Shown one piece after another: positions 16,773 through 24,906 of a stretch of 64,000 nt of DNA; the stretch's first letter is position 1; the number at the start of each line of letters is the position of its first letter. The translations under genes and the position numbers were made by a program. The DNA is from CAZYBG01 sp964645155. Lineage in GTDB: Bacteria; Pseudomonadota; Alphaproteobacteria; Rhodobacterales; Rhodobacteraceae. Under the pieces are notes generated by a model, which did not search any database, had not been told where the DNA came from, and saw nothing but the letters and a program-made list of their open reading frames with translations. Location: positions 1-64,000 of the forward strand of contig CAZYBG010000004.1 of assembly GCA_964645155.1 (NCBI GenBank), read 5' to 3'.

Positions 16773-17219
16773 ATGATTCATTACTTGATGATCTGGATCA
16801 AGTTCAGAACGCGCCGCCGCCCGCACATCCGCAAACGAACCTCGCAACTCGTGCGCGAGGCGCAGAACCACGCCGCGCCCAAGGGCAAGCCGGGCATCGC
16901 CTGGCGGCAGGCCGCGAACGCCGTGGCTCTGCGCACCCTCCTGTTGCAGGAGGCGCGGGCGCGCGGCATCCCGGCCGAGCCGGTCGAGGTCGGGCCGGGC
17001 CGGTTCGAAACCGAAGCGGAGGCCCTGATCCGGGGCCTGCTCGAATCCGCCGTGCACGTCGCGGCCCCGACGGAGGAGGCCATCCGCGCCGATGGGCAGA
17101 GATGCCGTCATCGGCCTGCCCGACGCGGCATCCTGATACGGCCCGTTCCGGTTGCGATAGGCGTAGATCGTCGGGCGTGGCAGCCTACTGGTTGTGCGCG
17201 CGCCATCTGGCTGGAGTAA
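16773..17219 (+). CDS. Doubtful hypothetical protein, possibly a gene remnant
   Basis: I do not recognise this frame. From about 16800 to 17100 it has the strong GC third-position bias of real genes in this genome (for example the stretch GKPGIAWRQAANAVALRTLL), but the bias vanishes after about 17100 and the end overlaps the 3' end of the AraC gene by 35 bases. No ribosome site precedes the ATG at 16773; a second ATG at 16788 lies inside an FNR-like box. A shifted frame from 17090 would end early (IGLPDAAS). It may be a decayed gene whose FNR-controlled promoter is still visible. Confidence 0.3.
   Translation: MIHYLMIWIKFRTRRRPHIRKRTSQLVREAQNHAAPKGKPGIAWRQAANAVALRTLLLQEARARGIPAEPVEVGPGRFETEAEALIRGLLESAVHVAAPTEEAIRADGQRCRHRPARRGILIRPVPVAIGVDRRAWQPTGCARAIWLE
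16788..16801. promoter_or_regulatory. Near-perfect second FNR-type box
   Basis: ATGATCTGGATCAA matches TTGAT-N4-ATCAA at all but the first base, and CTGG is a frequent centre in alphaproteobacterial FnrL sites. It lies about 110 bases from the first box. What it controls is unclear because no firm gene follows. Confidence 0.45.
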
Positions 17220-18036
17220 GGCCCGTAACGCCCCGGAAAACGCGCGCGAAATACGTCGGGCTTTCAAAACCTACTCGCCGGGCCACCTCGAGGATGGAAG
17301 CGTCGGGCTGCAGCAAGTGTTGCTTCGCACGCTCGGCCCGAACAACGTTGATCATGGCGATCGGCGTTTGTCCGACTGTCTGCAGCAACGCCCGGTGGAA
17401 CTGGCGTTCCGACAGGCTGCATACGGCCGCCAGGTCGGCGACGGCGATCCGGCCCGACAGATTGGCCTCGATGTAGTCGCGCACCCGCCGGAGGCGCCAT
17501 GCCGGCAGAAGAGGCGCCTGTTCCGGACGGGCGCGCGTCAGGTGCCGGGCAACGACATAGCCCCAGGCCGTCGAGCTCATGGACGCCGCGAGGGCACCGT
17601 CCAGCCGGTTGTCGCGCGCCGAAAGATCCTCCAGCGCACGAAACAGATGAAACAGCAGCGGCTCGCCGGCGAACTGCAGCGACCGCAGGTCCGACGGATC
17701 ATCGTCCGAGGGAGCCACGCAGAAGGCGGCCCAGGTCCAGCAGACGTCTTGCAACTCAAGCTTCCGGCGGCAGCCGGCGGGCAGGAACGAGACCATCCCG
17801 CAGGCGTCCCTTCCCTCGTAGCGCAGGCCATCATCGGTAAGATAGCTGTGGTGCCGGGCTCCGCCCCGCAGGGTCGCCATGATCAGGTGGTGATCAGACT
17901 GGAGCGTCCCGTCGACATGGTCGGTTCGTTCACGGGACGCGATCTGCAGGCGTCCGCCCGGCCAGACGACCGCAAGATCGCTTCGGGCGGCACTGCTCAA
18001 CCTGCCGATATCGGTCGCCATACCCATGTCGTTCAC
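17185..18036 (-). CDS. AraC-family transcriptional regulator
   Basis: The 283-residue protein has a C-terminal AraC/XylS double helix-turn-helix (last 100 residues): RVRDYIEANLSG, then AVADLAAVCSLSERQFHRAL and the family signature VARRVGFESPTYFARVFR with GLTPARWR. The N-terminal 150 residues are an effector/dimerisation domain of unknown ligand. The start is GTG at 18036; an in-frame ATG three codons later (18027) is an alternative. It is divergent from the aldo/keto reductase gene, and two 12-base direct repeats 20 bases apart lie in the shared region, which suggests that it controls that gene. Confidence 0.9.
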   Translation of the reverse strand: MNDMGMATDIGRLSSAARSDLAVVWPGGRLQIASRERTDHVDGTLQSDHHLIMATLRGGARHHSYLTDDGLRYEGRDACGMVSFLPAGCRRKLELQDVCWTWAAFCVAPSDDDPSDLRSLQFAGEPLLFHLFRALEDLSARDNRLDGALAASMSSTAWGYVVARHLTRARPEQAPLLPAWRLRRVRDYIEANLSGRIAVADLAAVCSLSERQFHRALLQTVGQTPIAMINVVRAERAKQHLLQPDASILEVARRVGFESPTYFARVFRGVTGLTPARWRAHNQ

Positions 18037-18087
18037 CCGTGATCTGTCGGAGAAGTAGGCAGGCCCGGGCGCCGTTCAAACCCCGCG

Positions 18088-18119
18088 GCGGCAGGATCGC
18101 GATGAACGCGGCAGGATCG
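18088..18119. promoter_or_regulatory. AraC-type paired direct repeats
   Basis: GCGGCAGGATCG occurs at 18088-18099 and again at 18108-18119, a spacing of 20 bases (two helical turns). AraC-family dimers bind such direct repeats. They lie 65-96 bases ahead of the aldo/keto reductase start and 52-83 bases from the divergent araC-type start. Confidence 0.6.
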
Positions 18120-18183
18120 GGCGCGACATTGGCCGCTCATCGGCCCATCTCGCAGGACATTCAAACCTGTCGGAGGAAGCACG

Positions 18184-19275
18184 ATGTCTGACGAAAAGAT
18201 CGATGGCGCCGATGTCTCGGAAAGCCGCCGGGCATTTCTGGGCGCGCTCGGCGCGGTGACGGCCGGGGCCTCGCTGATCCCCGCGCTGGCAGCGACCTCC
18301 GCGATGGCGCAGGATGCGCCCGCAGAAGAGCCGATCATTCGCAATACGGGCCGCACGGACCGCAACGTCACCGCACTCGGCCTCGGCACGTTCCTGACCT
18401 TCGACCTCCTGCCGGGTGCCGACCGGTCGAACCTGCGCGAGGTGACGGGGATCTATCTGGAGGCGGGGGTGAATGTGGTCGACACCTCGCCGCTCTACGG
18501 CACGGGCGAGCAGAATGTCGGGACGTTCCTGGCTGAACTGGGCGGAACCGACAACCTATTCGTTTCGAACAAGCTCTGGACCACGGGCGACTATCTGGCC
18601 GACGACAGCCAGTCCGAAGAAAGCTTCGCGATCTCGCAGATGCGGCTCTGGCGCGAGACGATGGACGCAATGTTCTGCCACAACCTCGTCAACATCGACG
18701 TGGCCGTACCGAAACTCAACGCGTGGAAGAACGAGGGGCGGATCGGCCTTGTCGGGATTTCGCATCACGAGAACGCCTACCACGACATCATGACCACCTG
18801 GATCGAGAGGGGGCAGATCGATGCGGTGCAGATCAACTATTCGATCTTCAACCGCGGCATCGAAGACCGGCTTCTGCCCGCCGCGGCGGCGAACGGGGTG
18901 GCAGTGTTTACCAACCTGGTGATGGAAAAGGCCCGGCTGAACGCGATCACCGAGAACGTGCCGTTGCCCGACTTCGCGGCCGAGATCGGAGCCACGACCT
19001 GGGCGCAGTACTTCATCAAGTGGGTGCTGGCCGAGCCGCGGATCACGACCGTCCTGACGGCCACATCGAACCCCGAACACGCGGCCGAGAACGTCGCCTG
19101 CCTGCGCGGCCCCCTGCCGGACACCGGCCTGCGCGAACGGATGCGCGCGCATATGGAGACGGTTCCGGGCTTCGCCGACATCGCGACGACCCCGTGGTAT
19201 CCGGGCAAGCAGGAAATGTACGCGGGCCTCATCCGCAGGTCGCAGGCCGAGATGCGGGCGCGTCTGGGCGGCTGA
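18184..19275 (+). CDS. Tat-exported aldo/keto reductase
   Basis: The 363-residue protein begins with a twin-arginine signal (ESRRAFLGALGAV, cleavage likely after AMAQ), so it should act in the periplasm. The aldo/keto reductase tetrad is intact: Asp in VVDTSPLYG, Tyr in the same segment, Lys in SNKLW and His in MFCHNLVN. Such enzymes normally use NADPH, which is scarce outside the cytoplasm, but a folded enzyme can carry its cofactor through Tat. Substrate unknown. GGAGGAAG precedes the ATG at 18184. It is divergent from the AraC gene and followed by a secreted SUMF1-fold gene. Confidence 0.88.
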   Translation: MSDEKIDGADVSESRRAFLGALGAVTAGASLIPALAATSAMAQDAPAEEPIIRNTGRTDRNVTALGLGTFLTFDLLPGADRSNLREVTGIYLEAGVNVVDTSPLYGTGEQNVGTFLAELGGTDNLFVSNKLWTTGDYLADDSQSEESFAISQMRLWRETMDAMFCHNLVNIDVAVPKLNAWKNEGRIGLVGISHHENAYHDIMTTWIERGQIDAVQINYSIFNRGIEDRLLPAAAANGVAVFTNLVMEKARLNAITENVPLPDFAAEIGATTWAQYFIKWVLAEPRITTVLTATSNPEHAAENVACLRGPLPDTGLRERMRAHMETVPGFADIATTPWYPGKQEMYAGLIRRSQAEMRARLGG

Positions 19276-19355
19276 TGCTGCGGATGCCACCGGGCGGGGC
19301 GAACGTCGCGCCCGGTGGCCGAAGCGGAGTTGAGGGAAGAGATGAAGGGCAGACC

Positions 19356-20039
19356 ATGAAGATCGGACATCTTTCGGCCATCGTCGGCTTGGCCGCGACC
19401 GCGGCGCAGTTGGCCCGGGCCGAGCCCGGCGATCGTGTGCGCATCGGGTCATTCGAGATCGACCGGACCGAAGTGACGATCGGCCAGTTCCGCGCCTTTG
19501 CCGCGGCATCCGATCTGACGACTGCGGCAGAGCGCGGGGGCGGCGGCTATGAGTTCGGCGCAGGCTGGGAACTTCGCCCGGGCTGGACCTATGCCGCGCC
19601 CCGCGGCACGCCGGGGAGCGACGACGAGCCAGCAGTGCATATCAGCTGGGAGGAAGCTTCGGCCTATTGCACGGCGGCAGGTGGACGACTGCCGACCTAC
19701 GACGAATGGCGCGCCGCCGCCTATACCGAAAGCCGCCCCGATCCGACGGGCGGCTTTGAAACCGGACGAACCTACGAGTACCCGGTGGGAGACAGCCCGG
19801 ATGGCATGAACAACAGCCGCGAAAGGCACGTCGCGGTGGGCACGACGAAGGAGGGCGTCAACGGCCTTTACGACATGGGCGCGAATGTCTGGGAGTGGAT
19901 GGCCGATCGGCGCAGCGACCAGGCGCTGACGGCCGGCGGCTCGTGGTGGTATGGCCCCGAGAACGCGCGTGACGGCCGCGCGCAGTGGAAGCCTGCCGAC
20001 TTTCACGCGCTCTACGTCGGGTTCCGCTGCGTCTACTGA
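19356..20039 (+). CDS. Secreted SUMF1/FGE-fold protein lacking the catalytic cysteine
   Basis: The 227-residue protein has a signal peptide (MKIGHLSAIVGLAATAAQLARA) and then the formylglycine-generating-enzyme fold: FEIDRTEVTIGQF, VHISWEEASAYC, GRLPTYDEWRAAA, and GLYDMGANVWEWMAD. The family end GGSWWYGPENARDG to VGFRCVY is present, but the copper/redox cysteine of true FGE near GGS is missing. It is therefore unlikely to make formylglycine; a ligand-binding or partner role with the aldo/keto reductase 80 bases upstream is more likely. The ATG at 19356 gives a good signal peptide. Confidence 0.82.
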   Translation: MKIGHLSAIVGLAATAAQLARAEPGDRVRIGSFEIDRTEVTIGQFRAFAAASDLTTAAERGGGGYEFGAGWELRPGWTYAAPRGTPGSDDEPAVHISWEEASAYCTAAGGRLPTYDEWRAAAYTESRPDPTGGFETGRTYEYPVGDSPDGMNNSRERHVAVGTTKEGVNGLYDMGANVWEWMADRRSDQALTAGGSWWYGPENARDGRAQWKPADFHALYVGFRCVY

Positions 20040-20078
20040 CGCGTCGGACGCCGTCATCCGACGACTGCTACCTTGGAC

Positions 20079-20103
20079 TTGACCTTCCCTTGCTTCGGAC
20101 CGG
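20079..20103 (+). promoter_or_regulatory. Degenerate MerR/CueR-type promoter remnant
   Basis: TTGACC at 20079 followed by CCTTCCCTTGC resembles the -35 and left half of MerR/CueR metal-response promoters, whose right half would read GGAAGG. Here the right half is decayed (TTCGGACCGG). No metal-resistance gene follows. Treated as a fossil signal only. Confidence 0.2.
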
Positions 20104-20205
20104 TCGCGGATCTCCACTCACGCGAACTGAACCCCGCGTCATCCTCGCTCAGAGGCGATGTATGTTCCGGGTCTGGTCGTTCTCTGGACAGTTAAGGTAC
20201 CCCCG

Positions 20206-20337
20206 CTGAGTGAGCCGGTCGGGGCGCTGAAGGCCGATCTGGACTCTTGGCTGGTCCGCCACGACACGGAGCGACCCCACCTCCGGATACCCGCGATGTG
20301 GGCGGACGGTCCGTCGGAACCGTGGCGCAAGACGTAA
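20206..20337 (+). pseudogene. 3' remnant of an IS481-type transposase
   Basis: A short frame ending at the TAA 20335-20337 reads GALKADLDSWLVRHDTERPH and then LRIPAMWADGPSEPWRKT. LxxDLDxWLxxYNTERPH is the hallmark of the C-terminal end of IS481-family integrase-like transposases. The rest of the element is gone and the last residues have drifted. It sits in the 528-base gap between the SUMF1 gene and dnaE; the remainder of that gap (20338-20567) shows no gene. Confidence 0.65.
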
Positions 20338-20567
20338 GTCGGGACGGTTGAGGGGACAGATCACCGACCCGGCGAAGATCGGCGCACCGACCCGGCAGGC
20401 GGCGTTGCTCAATGACAGTCCGGGGCCCCGACCAGCGCGGCACGGTCTCGGCAACCGGCCCAAGGTGGCGCCGAGCGAACCGCGCGCTCGACGCCGGATG
20501 ATCCGGTCGGCAGGAGCGGTCCGGCCCGCCCCGGGGGCGTCGAACAGTGCCGCCCGCGGCCGCGGGC

Positions 20568-23500
20568 TCAGATGTCCTCGACCGTGACCACGCCGGCGAG
20601 GCTCTTCAGCGCGCCCTTGATCTGGGGGGTCACCGGCATCGCCTCGCCGATCGCGACCTCGACCTCGCCTGGAAGGTCGGCCGCCATCAGGCAGAGCATC
20701 ACCGGCCCGCGCGCCCGTGTGGATACCTCGCCGCGCGCCCGCTCCATGAGCGATGCGACCGCGGCGATCGCGTCGGGGCGTTCCACGAACACCCGAAGGC
20801 CGGTCGTGCCGGCATCGGCGACAACCGAGTCGATGGGGACCACCGCGCGGGCAAGCAGTCGCAGCTGCTCGGCCTCGGCCGTCGCCTCCACGGTCAGCAC
20901 GACGTTCATCCCGGGCTCCAGAAGCTCGCGCGAGGCGTCAAGCACGTCCGAGAAGACCATCGCCTCGAAGAGCCCGGTTGGATCGGACAGGCCGACGAAG
21001 CCGTACCTGTTGCCCTTGGCGTTCTTGCGTTCCTGCCGATAGGCGACGGTGCCGGCGATGCGCGCGACCGAGGCCTGCCGCTCGGCCATCTGGCGGACCT
21101 CGGCATAGGTGTGGACGCCCTTGCGCTTCAACGGAGCGATGTAGTCGTCGAGCGGATGGCCGGAGAGGTAGAAGCCCACCGCCTTGTGCTCCTCGGCCAG
21201 CCGCTCGGCCGGAAGCCAGTCCTGGACCGGTGCGATCCGCGGCTCGGGCAGGTCCTCGCCGGCCTCGCCGAACAGCGAGACCTGCGCCGAGGCGCGACCC
21301 TCGTGCACGGCCGCCGAATAGCCCACGAGGGCGTCGAGCGCCTCGAGCACCCGGCGGCGGTTCGCGTCGAGCTCGTCGAAGGCGCCGGCCCGCGCCAGCA
21401 TCTCCAGCGGGCGCTTGCCGACCCGCTTGAGGTCGACGCGCCGGGCGAAGTCGAAGAGCGTGGCGAACGGCCTCGCCCCCCGCGCCTCGGTGATGAGGCG
21501 CATGGCATCGACGCCGACGTTCTTCAGGGCACCGAGCGCGTAGACGATCCGCCCGTCCAGCACCGAGAAGGTCGCGGCGGAGCGATTGACGCAGGGCGGC
21601 ACGATGCCGATCCCAAGGCCGCGGCGCACCTCGTCGGCATAGGTGCCGAGCTTGTCGGTGAGGTGGATGTCGCAGTTCATCACCGCGGCCATGAACTCGA
21701 CCGGGTGGTTCGCCTTCAGCCACGCCGTCTGGTAGCTGACCAACGCATAGGCGGCGGCGTGCGACTTGTTGAAGCCGTAGTTGGCGAACTTCTCCAGCAG
21801 GTCGAAGACCTCGCGCGCCTTCTCGCGGCTGACCCCGTTGCCAAGGGCGCCGGCGATGAACTTCGGGCGCTCCTTCGCCATCTCCTCGGCGATCTTCTTG
21901 CCCATCGCCCGGCGCAGCAGGTCGGCGCCGCCGAGCGTGTAGCCCGCCATCACCTGGGCGATCTCCATCACCTGTTCCTGGTAGACGATGATGCCCTGCG
22001 TCTCCTTCAGGATATGGTCGATCGAGGGATGGATCGATTCGAGCGGCCTGAGCCCGTTCTTGACCTCGCAGTAGGCGGGGATGTTCTCCATCGGGCCCGG
22101 CCGGTAGAGCGCCACCAGCGCCACGATATCCTCGATGCAGGTCGGTTTCATGCGCCGCAGCGCATCCATCATGCCCGAGCTTTCCACCTGGAACACGGCG
22201 ACGGTCCGGGCCGACGAGTAGAGCTCGTAGGTCCGCGCGTCGTCGAGCGGGATCGCCAAGATGCTGTCGACGGCGGCGTCCGGCGGGTCATAGAGCCGCG
22301 CGCCATCGGCCGCGACGTGGAGGCTCCGGCCACCGGCGCGGATCAGGTCGACCGCGTTCTGGATCACGGTCAGCGTCTTGAGGCCGAGGAAGTCGAACTT
22401 CACCAGCCCCGCCGCCTCGACCCATTTCATGTTGAACTGCGTCGCCGGCATGTCCGACCGCGGATCGCGGTAGAGCGGGACGAGTTCGTCGAGCGGTCGG
22501 TCGCCGATCACGACCCCCGCGGCATGGGTCGACGCATTGCGCAGGAGGCCCTCGATCTGCTGGGCATAGTCGAGCAGGCGCTTGACCACCTCCTCGCTGC
22601 GCGCCGCCTCGCGCAGCCGCTCCTCCCGCGCCAGCGCCTGCTCGATCGACACCGGCTTCACGCCGTCGACCGGGATCATCTTCGACAACCGGTCGACCTG
22701 CCCGTAGGGCATCTGCAGGACACGGCCCACGTCGCGGACGGCCGCCTTCGACAGCAGCGCGCCGAAGGTGATGATCTGGCCGACCTTGTCGCGGCCGTAC
22801 TTGTCCTGCACGTAGCGGATCACCTCCTCGCGGCGATCCATGCAGAAGTCGATGTCGAAGTCGGGCATCGACACCCGCTCGGGGTTCAGGAACCGCTCGA
22901 AGAGGAGCGAGTAGCGCAGCGGGTCGAGATCGGTGATGGTGAGCGCGAAGGCCACCAGGCTGCCCGCGCCCGAGCCGCGCCCGGGGCCGACCGGGATGCC
23001 CTCGCGCTTCGCCCACTGGATGAAGTCGGCGACGATCAGGAAGTAGCCCGGAAAACCCATCTGCTCGATCACGCCAAGCTCGAAGTCGAGCCGGCGCTCG
23101 TACTCTTCGGCGGGAGCGGCCTTCGGGATGACGGCGAGCCGGCGCGCGAGCCCCTGCTGCGCCTGCCGGCGCAACTCCTCGACCTCGTTCTCGGCGAAGC
23201 GCGGCAGGATCGGCTTGCGCTTCTCGGCCGCGAAGGCGCAGCGCCGCGCGATCTCGACGCTGTTCGCCACCGCCTCGGGCAGGTCGGCGAACAGCGCCGC
23301 CATCTCGTCCGCCGACTTGAAGTAGTGCTGGGCGGTCAGCCTCCGCCGCGGCGCCTGCTGGTCGACATAGGCGCCCTCGGCGATGCAGACCATGGCGTCG
23401 TGCGCCTCGTACATCGCCGCCTGGGGAAAGAACACGTCGTTCGTCGCGACGAGCGGCAGGTCCATCGCGTAGGCGATCTCGACATGGCCGCGCTCGGTCT

Positions 23501-24071
23501 CGACCTCGGCCGAGGGCAACGCCCCGCCCTCGCCCGGATGGCGCTGCAGCTCGACATAGAGCCGCCCCGGATAGGCGCGGGCGAGGCGCGAGACCAGCGC
23601 CTCGGCCTTGGCGCGCTGGGCCGCCTGCAGGTACCGGCCGACCGGCCCGTCGGGGCCGCCGCTGAGGCAGATCAGCCCGTCGGCATGGGCCTCGAGATCC
23701 CCGAGCGTCACATGCGGCAGTTGCCCCGCCTCGGCGAGGTAGAGGCAGGAGTTCAGCTTGAGAAGGTTGCGGTAGCCCGCCTCGTCCTGCGCCAGCAGCA
23801 CGAGGGGCGCCGCCGGCTTCGGCCGGGCGGCCGGATCGGGCGGCTCGGTGATGACCGACAGTTGGCAGCCGAGGATCGGCTGCACCCCCGCCGCCATGGC
23901 GCCGACGGAGAATTCGAGCGCGCCGAACATGTTGTTCGTGTCGGTCACGGCGACCGCCGGCATCCCCGCGGCCCGCGCCAGGTCAGGCAGTTTCTTCACC
24001 CGCACCGCCCCTTCGAGCAGCGAGTATTCGGTGTGGACACGCAGATGGATGAATTTCGGGCCGGGCGTCAT
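20568..24071 (-). CDS. dnaE: DNA polymerase III alpha subunit
   Basis: The 1167-residue replicative polymerase catalyses leading and lagging strand synthesis. In order: the PHP domain opening with HLRVHTEYSLLEGA, the palm with GPGRGSGAGSLVAF and the catalytic aspartates in PDFDIDFCMDRREEVIRY, fingers with FNKSHAAAYALVSYQTAWLK, the helix-hairpin-helix/beta-binding region, and an OB fold (RIAGTVAYRQERKNAKGNRY). The ATG at 24071 gives the family start MTPGPKFIHLRVH; the frame upstream is unconserved. It stands alone, with a small membrane protein gene upstream on the same strand and an insertion-sequence remnant beyond its 3' end. Confidence 0.98.
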   Translation of the reverse strand: MTPGPKFIHLRVHTEYSLLEGAVRVKKLPDLARAAGMPAVAVTDTNNMFGALEFSVGAMAAGVQPILGCQLSVITEPPDPAARPKPAAPLVLLAQDEAGYRNLLKLNSCLYLAEAGQLPHVTLGDLEAHADGLICLSGGPDGPVGRYLQAAQRAKAEALVSRLARAYPGRLYVELQRHPGEGGALPSAEVETERGHVEIAYAMDLPLVATNDVFFPQAAMYEAHDAMVCIAEGAYVDQQAPRRRLTAQHYFKSADEMAALFADLPEAVANSVEIARRCAFAAEKRKPILPRFAENEVEELRRQAQQGLARRLAVIPKAAPAEEYERRLDFELGVIEQMGFPGYFLIVADFIQWAKREGIPVGPGRGSGAGSLVAFALTITDLDPLRYSLLFERFLNPERVSMPDFDIDFCMDRREEVIRYVQDKYGRDKVGQIITFGALLSKAAVRDVGRVLQMPYGQVDRLSKMIPVDGVKPVSIEQALAREERLREAARSEEVVKRLLDYAQQIEGLLRNASTHAAGVVIGDRPLDELVPLYRDPRSDMPATQFNMKWVEAAGLVKFDFLGLKTLTVIQNAVDLIRAGGRSLHVAADGARLYDPPDAAVDSILAIPLDDARTYELYSSARTVAVFQVESSGMMDALRRMKPTCIEDIVALVALYRPGPMENIPAYCEVKNGLRPLESIHPSIDHILKETQGIIVYQEQVMEIAQVMAGYTLGGADLLRRAMGKKIAEEMAKERPKFIAGALGNGVSREKAREVFDLLEKFANYGFNKSHAAAYALVSYQTAWLKANHPVEFMAAVMNCDIHLTDKLGTYADEVRRGLGIGIVPPCVNRSAATFSVLDGRIVYALGALKNVGVDAMRLITEARGARPFATLFDFARRVDLKRVGKRPLEMLARAGAFDELDANRRRVLEALDALVGYSAAVHEGRASAQVSLFGEAGEDLPEPRIAPVQDWLPAERLAEEHKAVGFYLSGHPLDDYIAPLKRKGVHTYAEVRQMAERQASVARIAGTVAYRQERKNAKGNRYGFVGLSDPTGLFEAMVFSDVLDASRELLEPGMNVVLTVEATAEAEQLRLLARAVVPIDSVVADAGTTGLRVFVERPDAIAAVASLMERARGEVSTRARGPVMLCLMAADLPGEVEVAIGEAMPVTPQIKGALKSLAGVVTVEDI

Positions 24072-24117
24072 GCGGCCGACCCTAGCCCCGGCGGGCCGCC
24101 CGGGAAAAGGGGGGTCT

Positions 24118-24660
24118 TCAGACGGCGGCCCGGATCCGGCCGAACTGGCCGACGATTGCCGCTGCGGCCAGCACCAGGCCGATCGTGGCAAAGACCGGCA
24201 GGTCGGCCCAGCCCGGCTTCAGCACCATCAGGGCGACCACCGTGAGCAGCACCGCAACGTCGATCCGCGCGAGCGCGAGCAGTTCGGTGGCCGCGCGCAC
24301 GGTGTCCCGGCGCCGGCGGGGATCGTCGCGCCAAGCGACGATGAGGTCTGCCCGGGGCTTCAGCGCGAACTGCCCGAAGAGCGCGGTGAAAAGCATGCCG
24401 CCGAGGCCGAGGATGACCCAGGCCTCCCACGCCCAGCCGCCGGCCCAGACCGTGCCGAGCCCCGAGCCGAGGGCGAGCACGCTGGCCGGCAGGAACACGC
24501 GCGGCCCGACGACGGCGACCTGGCGGACCACGGCGAGGAGGTCCTCGGCGTTCCGCGCCCGCTGCGCGAAGACGCCGAGGAGCATCAGGACGAAGCCGCC
24601 ACCGACCCAGACCATGGCGGCGGCGACATGAAAGAACTTGAGGATCGAATATAGGTCCAT
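24118..24660 (-). CDS. DUF2269-like integral membrane protein
   Basis: The 180-residue protein has five or so hydrophobic helices. The first, LYSILKFFHVAAAMVWVGGGF, has the conserved FHVxxAxxWVG pattern of DUF2269/CopD-like membrane proteins, where the histidine may bind heme or metal. Later helices include WVILGLGGMLFTALFG and FATIGLVLAAAAIVGQFG. Function is not known. It lies 46 bases ahead of dnaE on the same strand and is divergent from xdhA across 246 bases. Confidence 0.75.
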   Translation of the reverse strand: MDLYSILKFFHVAAAMVWVGGGFVLMLLGVFAQRARNAEDLLAVVRQVAVVGPRVFLPASVLALGSGLGTVWAGGWAWEAWVILGLGGMLFTALFGQFALKPRADLIVAWRDDPRRRRDTVRAATELLALARIDVAVLLTVVALMVLKPGWADLPVFATIGLVLAAAAIVGQFGRIRAAV

Positions 24661-24732
24661 GACACGGCTCGATGATGAAATGAGAAGGACTTGGCAATGC
24701 CCCGGCTTTAGCAGCCGGCGCGGCCGCGGTCA

Positions 24733-24750
24733 GGTCAGGCTTTCCTGACC
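24733..24750. promoter_or_regulatory. Perfect GGTCAGG hairpin in the divergent xdhA region
   Basis: GGTCAGG and CCTGACC form a perfect 7-bp inverted repeat around CTTT, with an additional GGTCA just before it. It lies in the 246-base region between the DUF2269-like gene and xdhA. There is no T tract, so an operator is likelier than a terminator. Nothing else stood out in 24661-24906. Confidence 0.4.
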
Positions 24751-24906
24751 CCGCGTCAACCGGCGCACCGCGACTGCGACGCAAAAGAACTTGCATTGCC
24801 GCGCCTGCGCCGGTTTGATCGGTGTCCGGACAAGGGGCGCGCGGTCTACGCCGCATCGACGGCGCGCAGGCGAACCGGGATCAGGTAACGCGGCAGGTCA
24901 CAGGAC

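Noticed and set aside
20547..24245. Plus-strand open frame of over 1200 codons opposite dnaE
   Set aside because: Antisense shadow of dnaE caused by GC-rich codons; the product has no motif and is Arg/Leu/Asp-rich.
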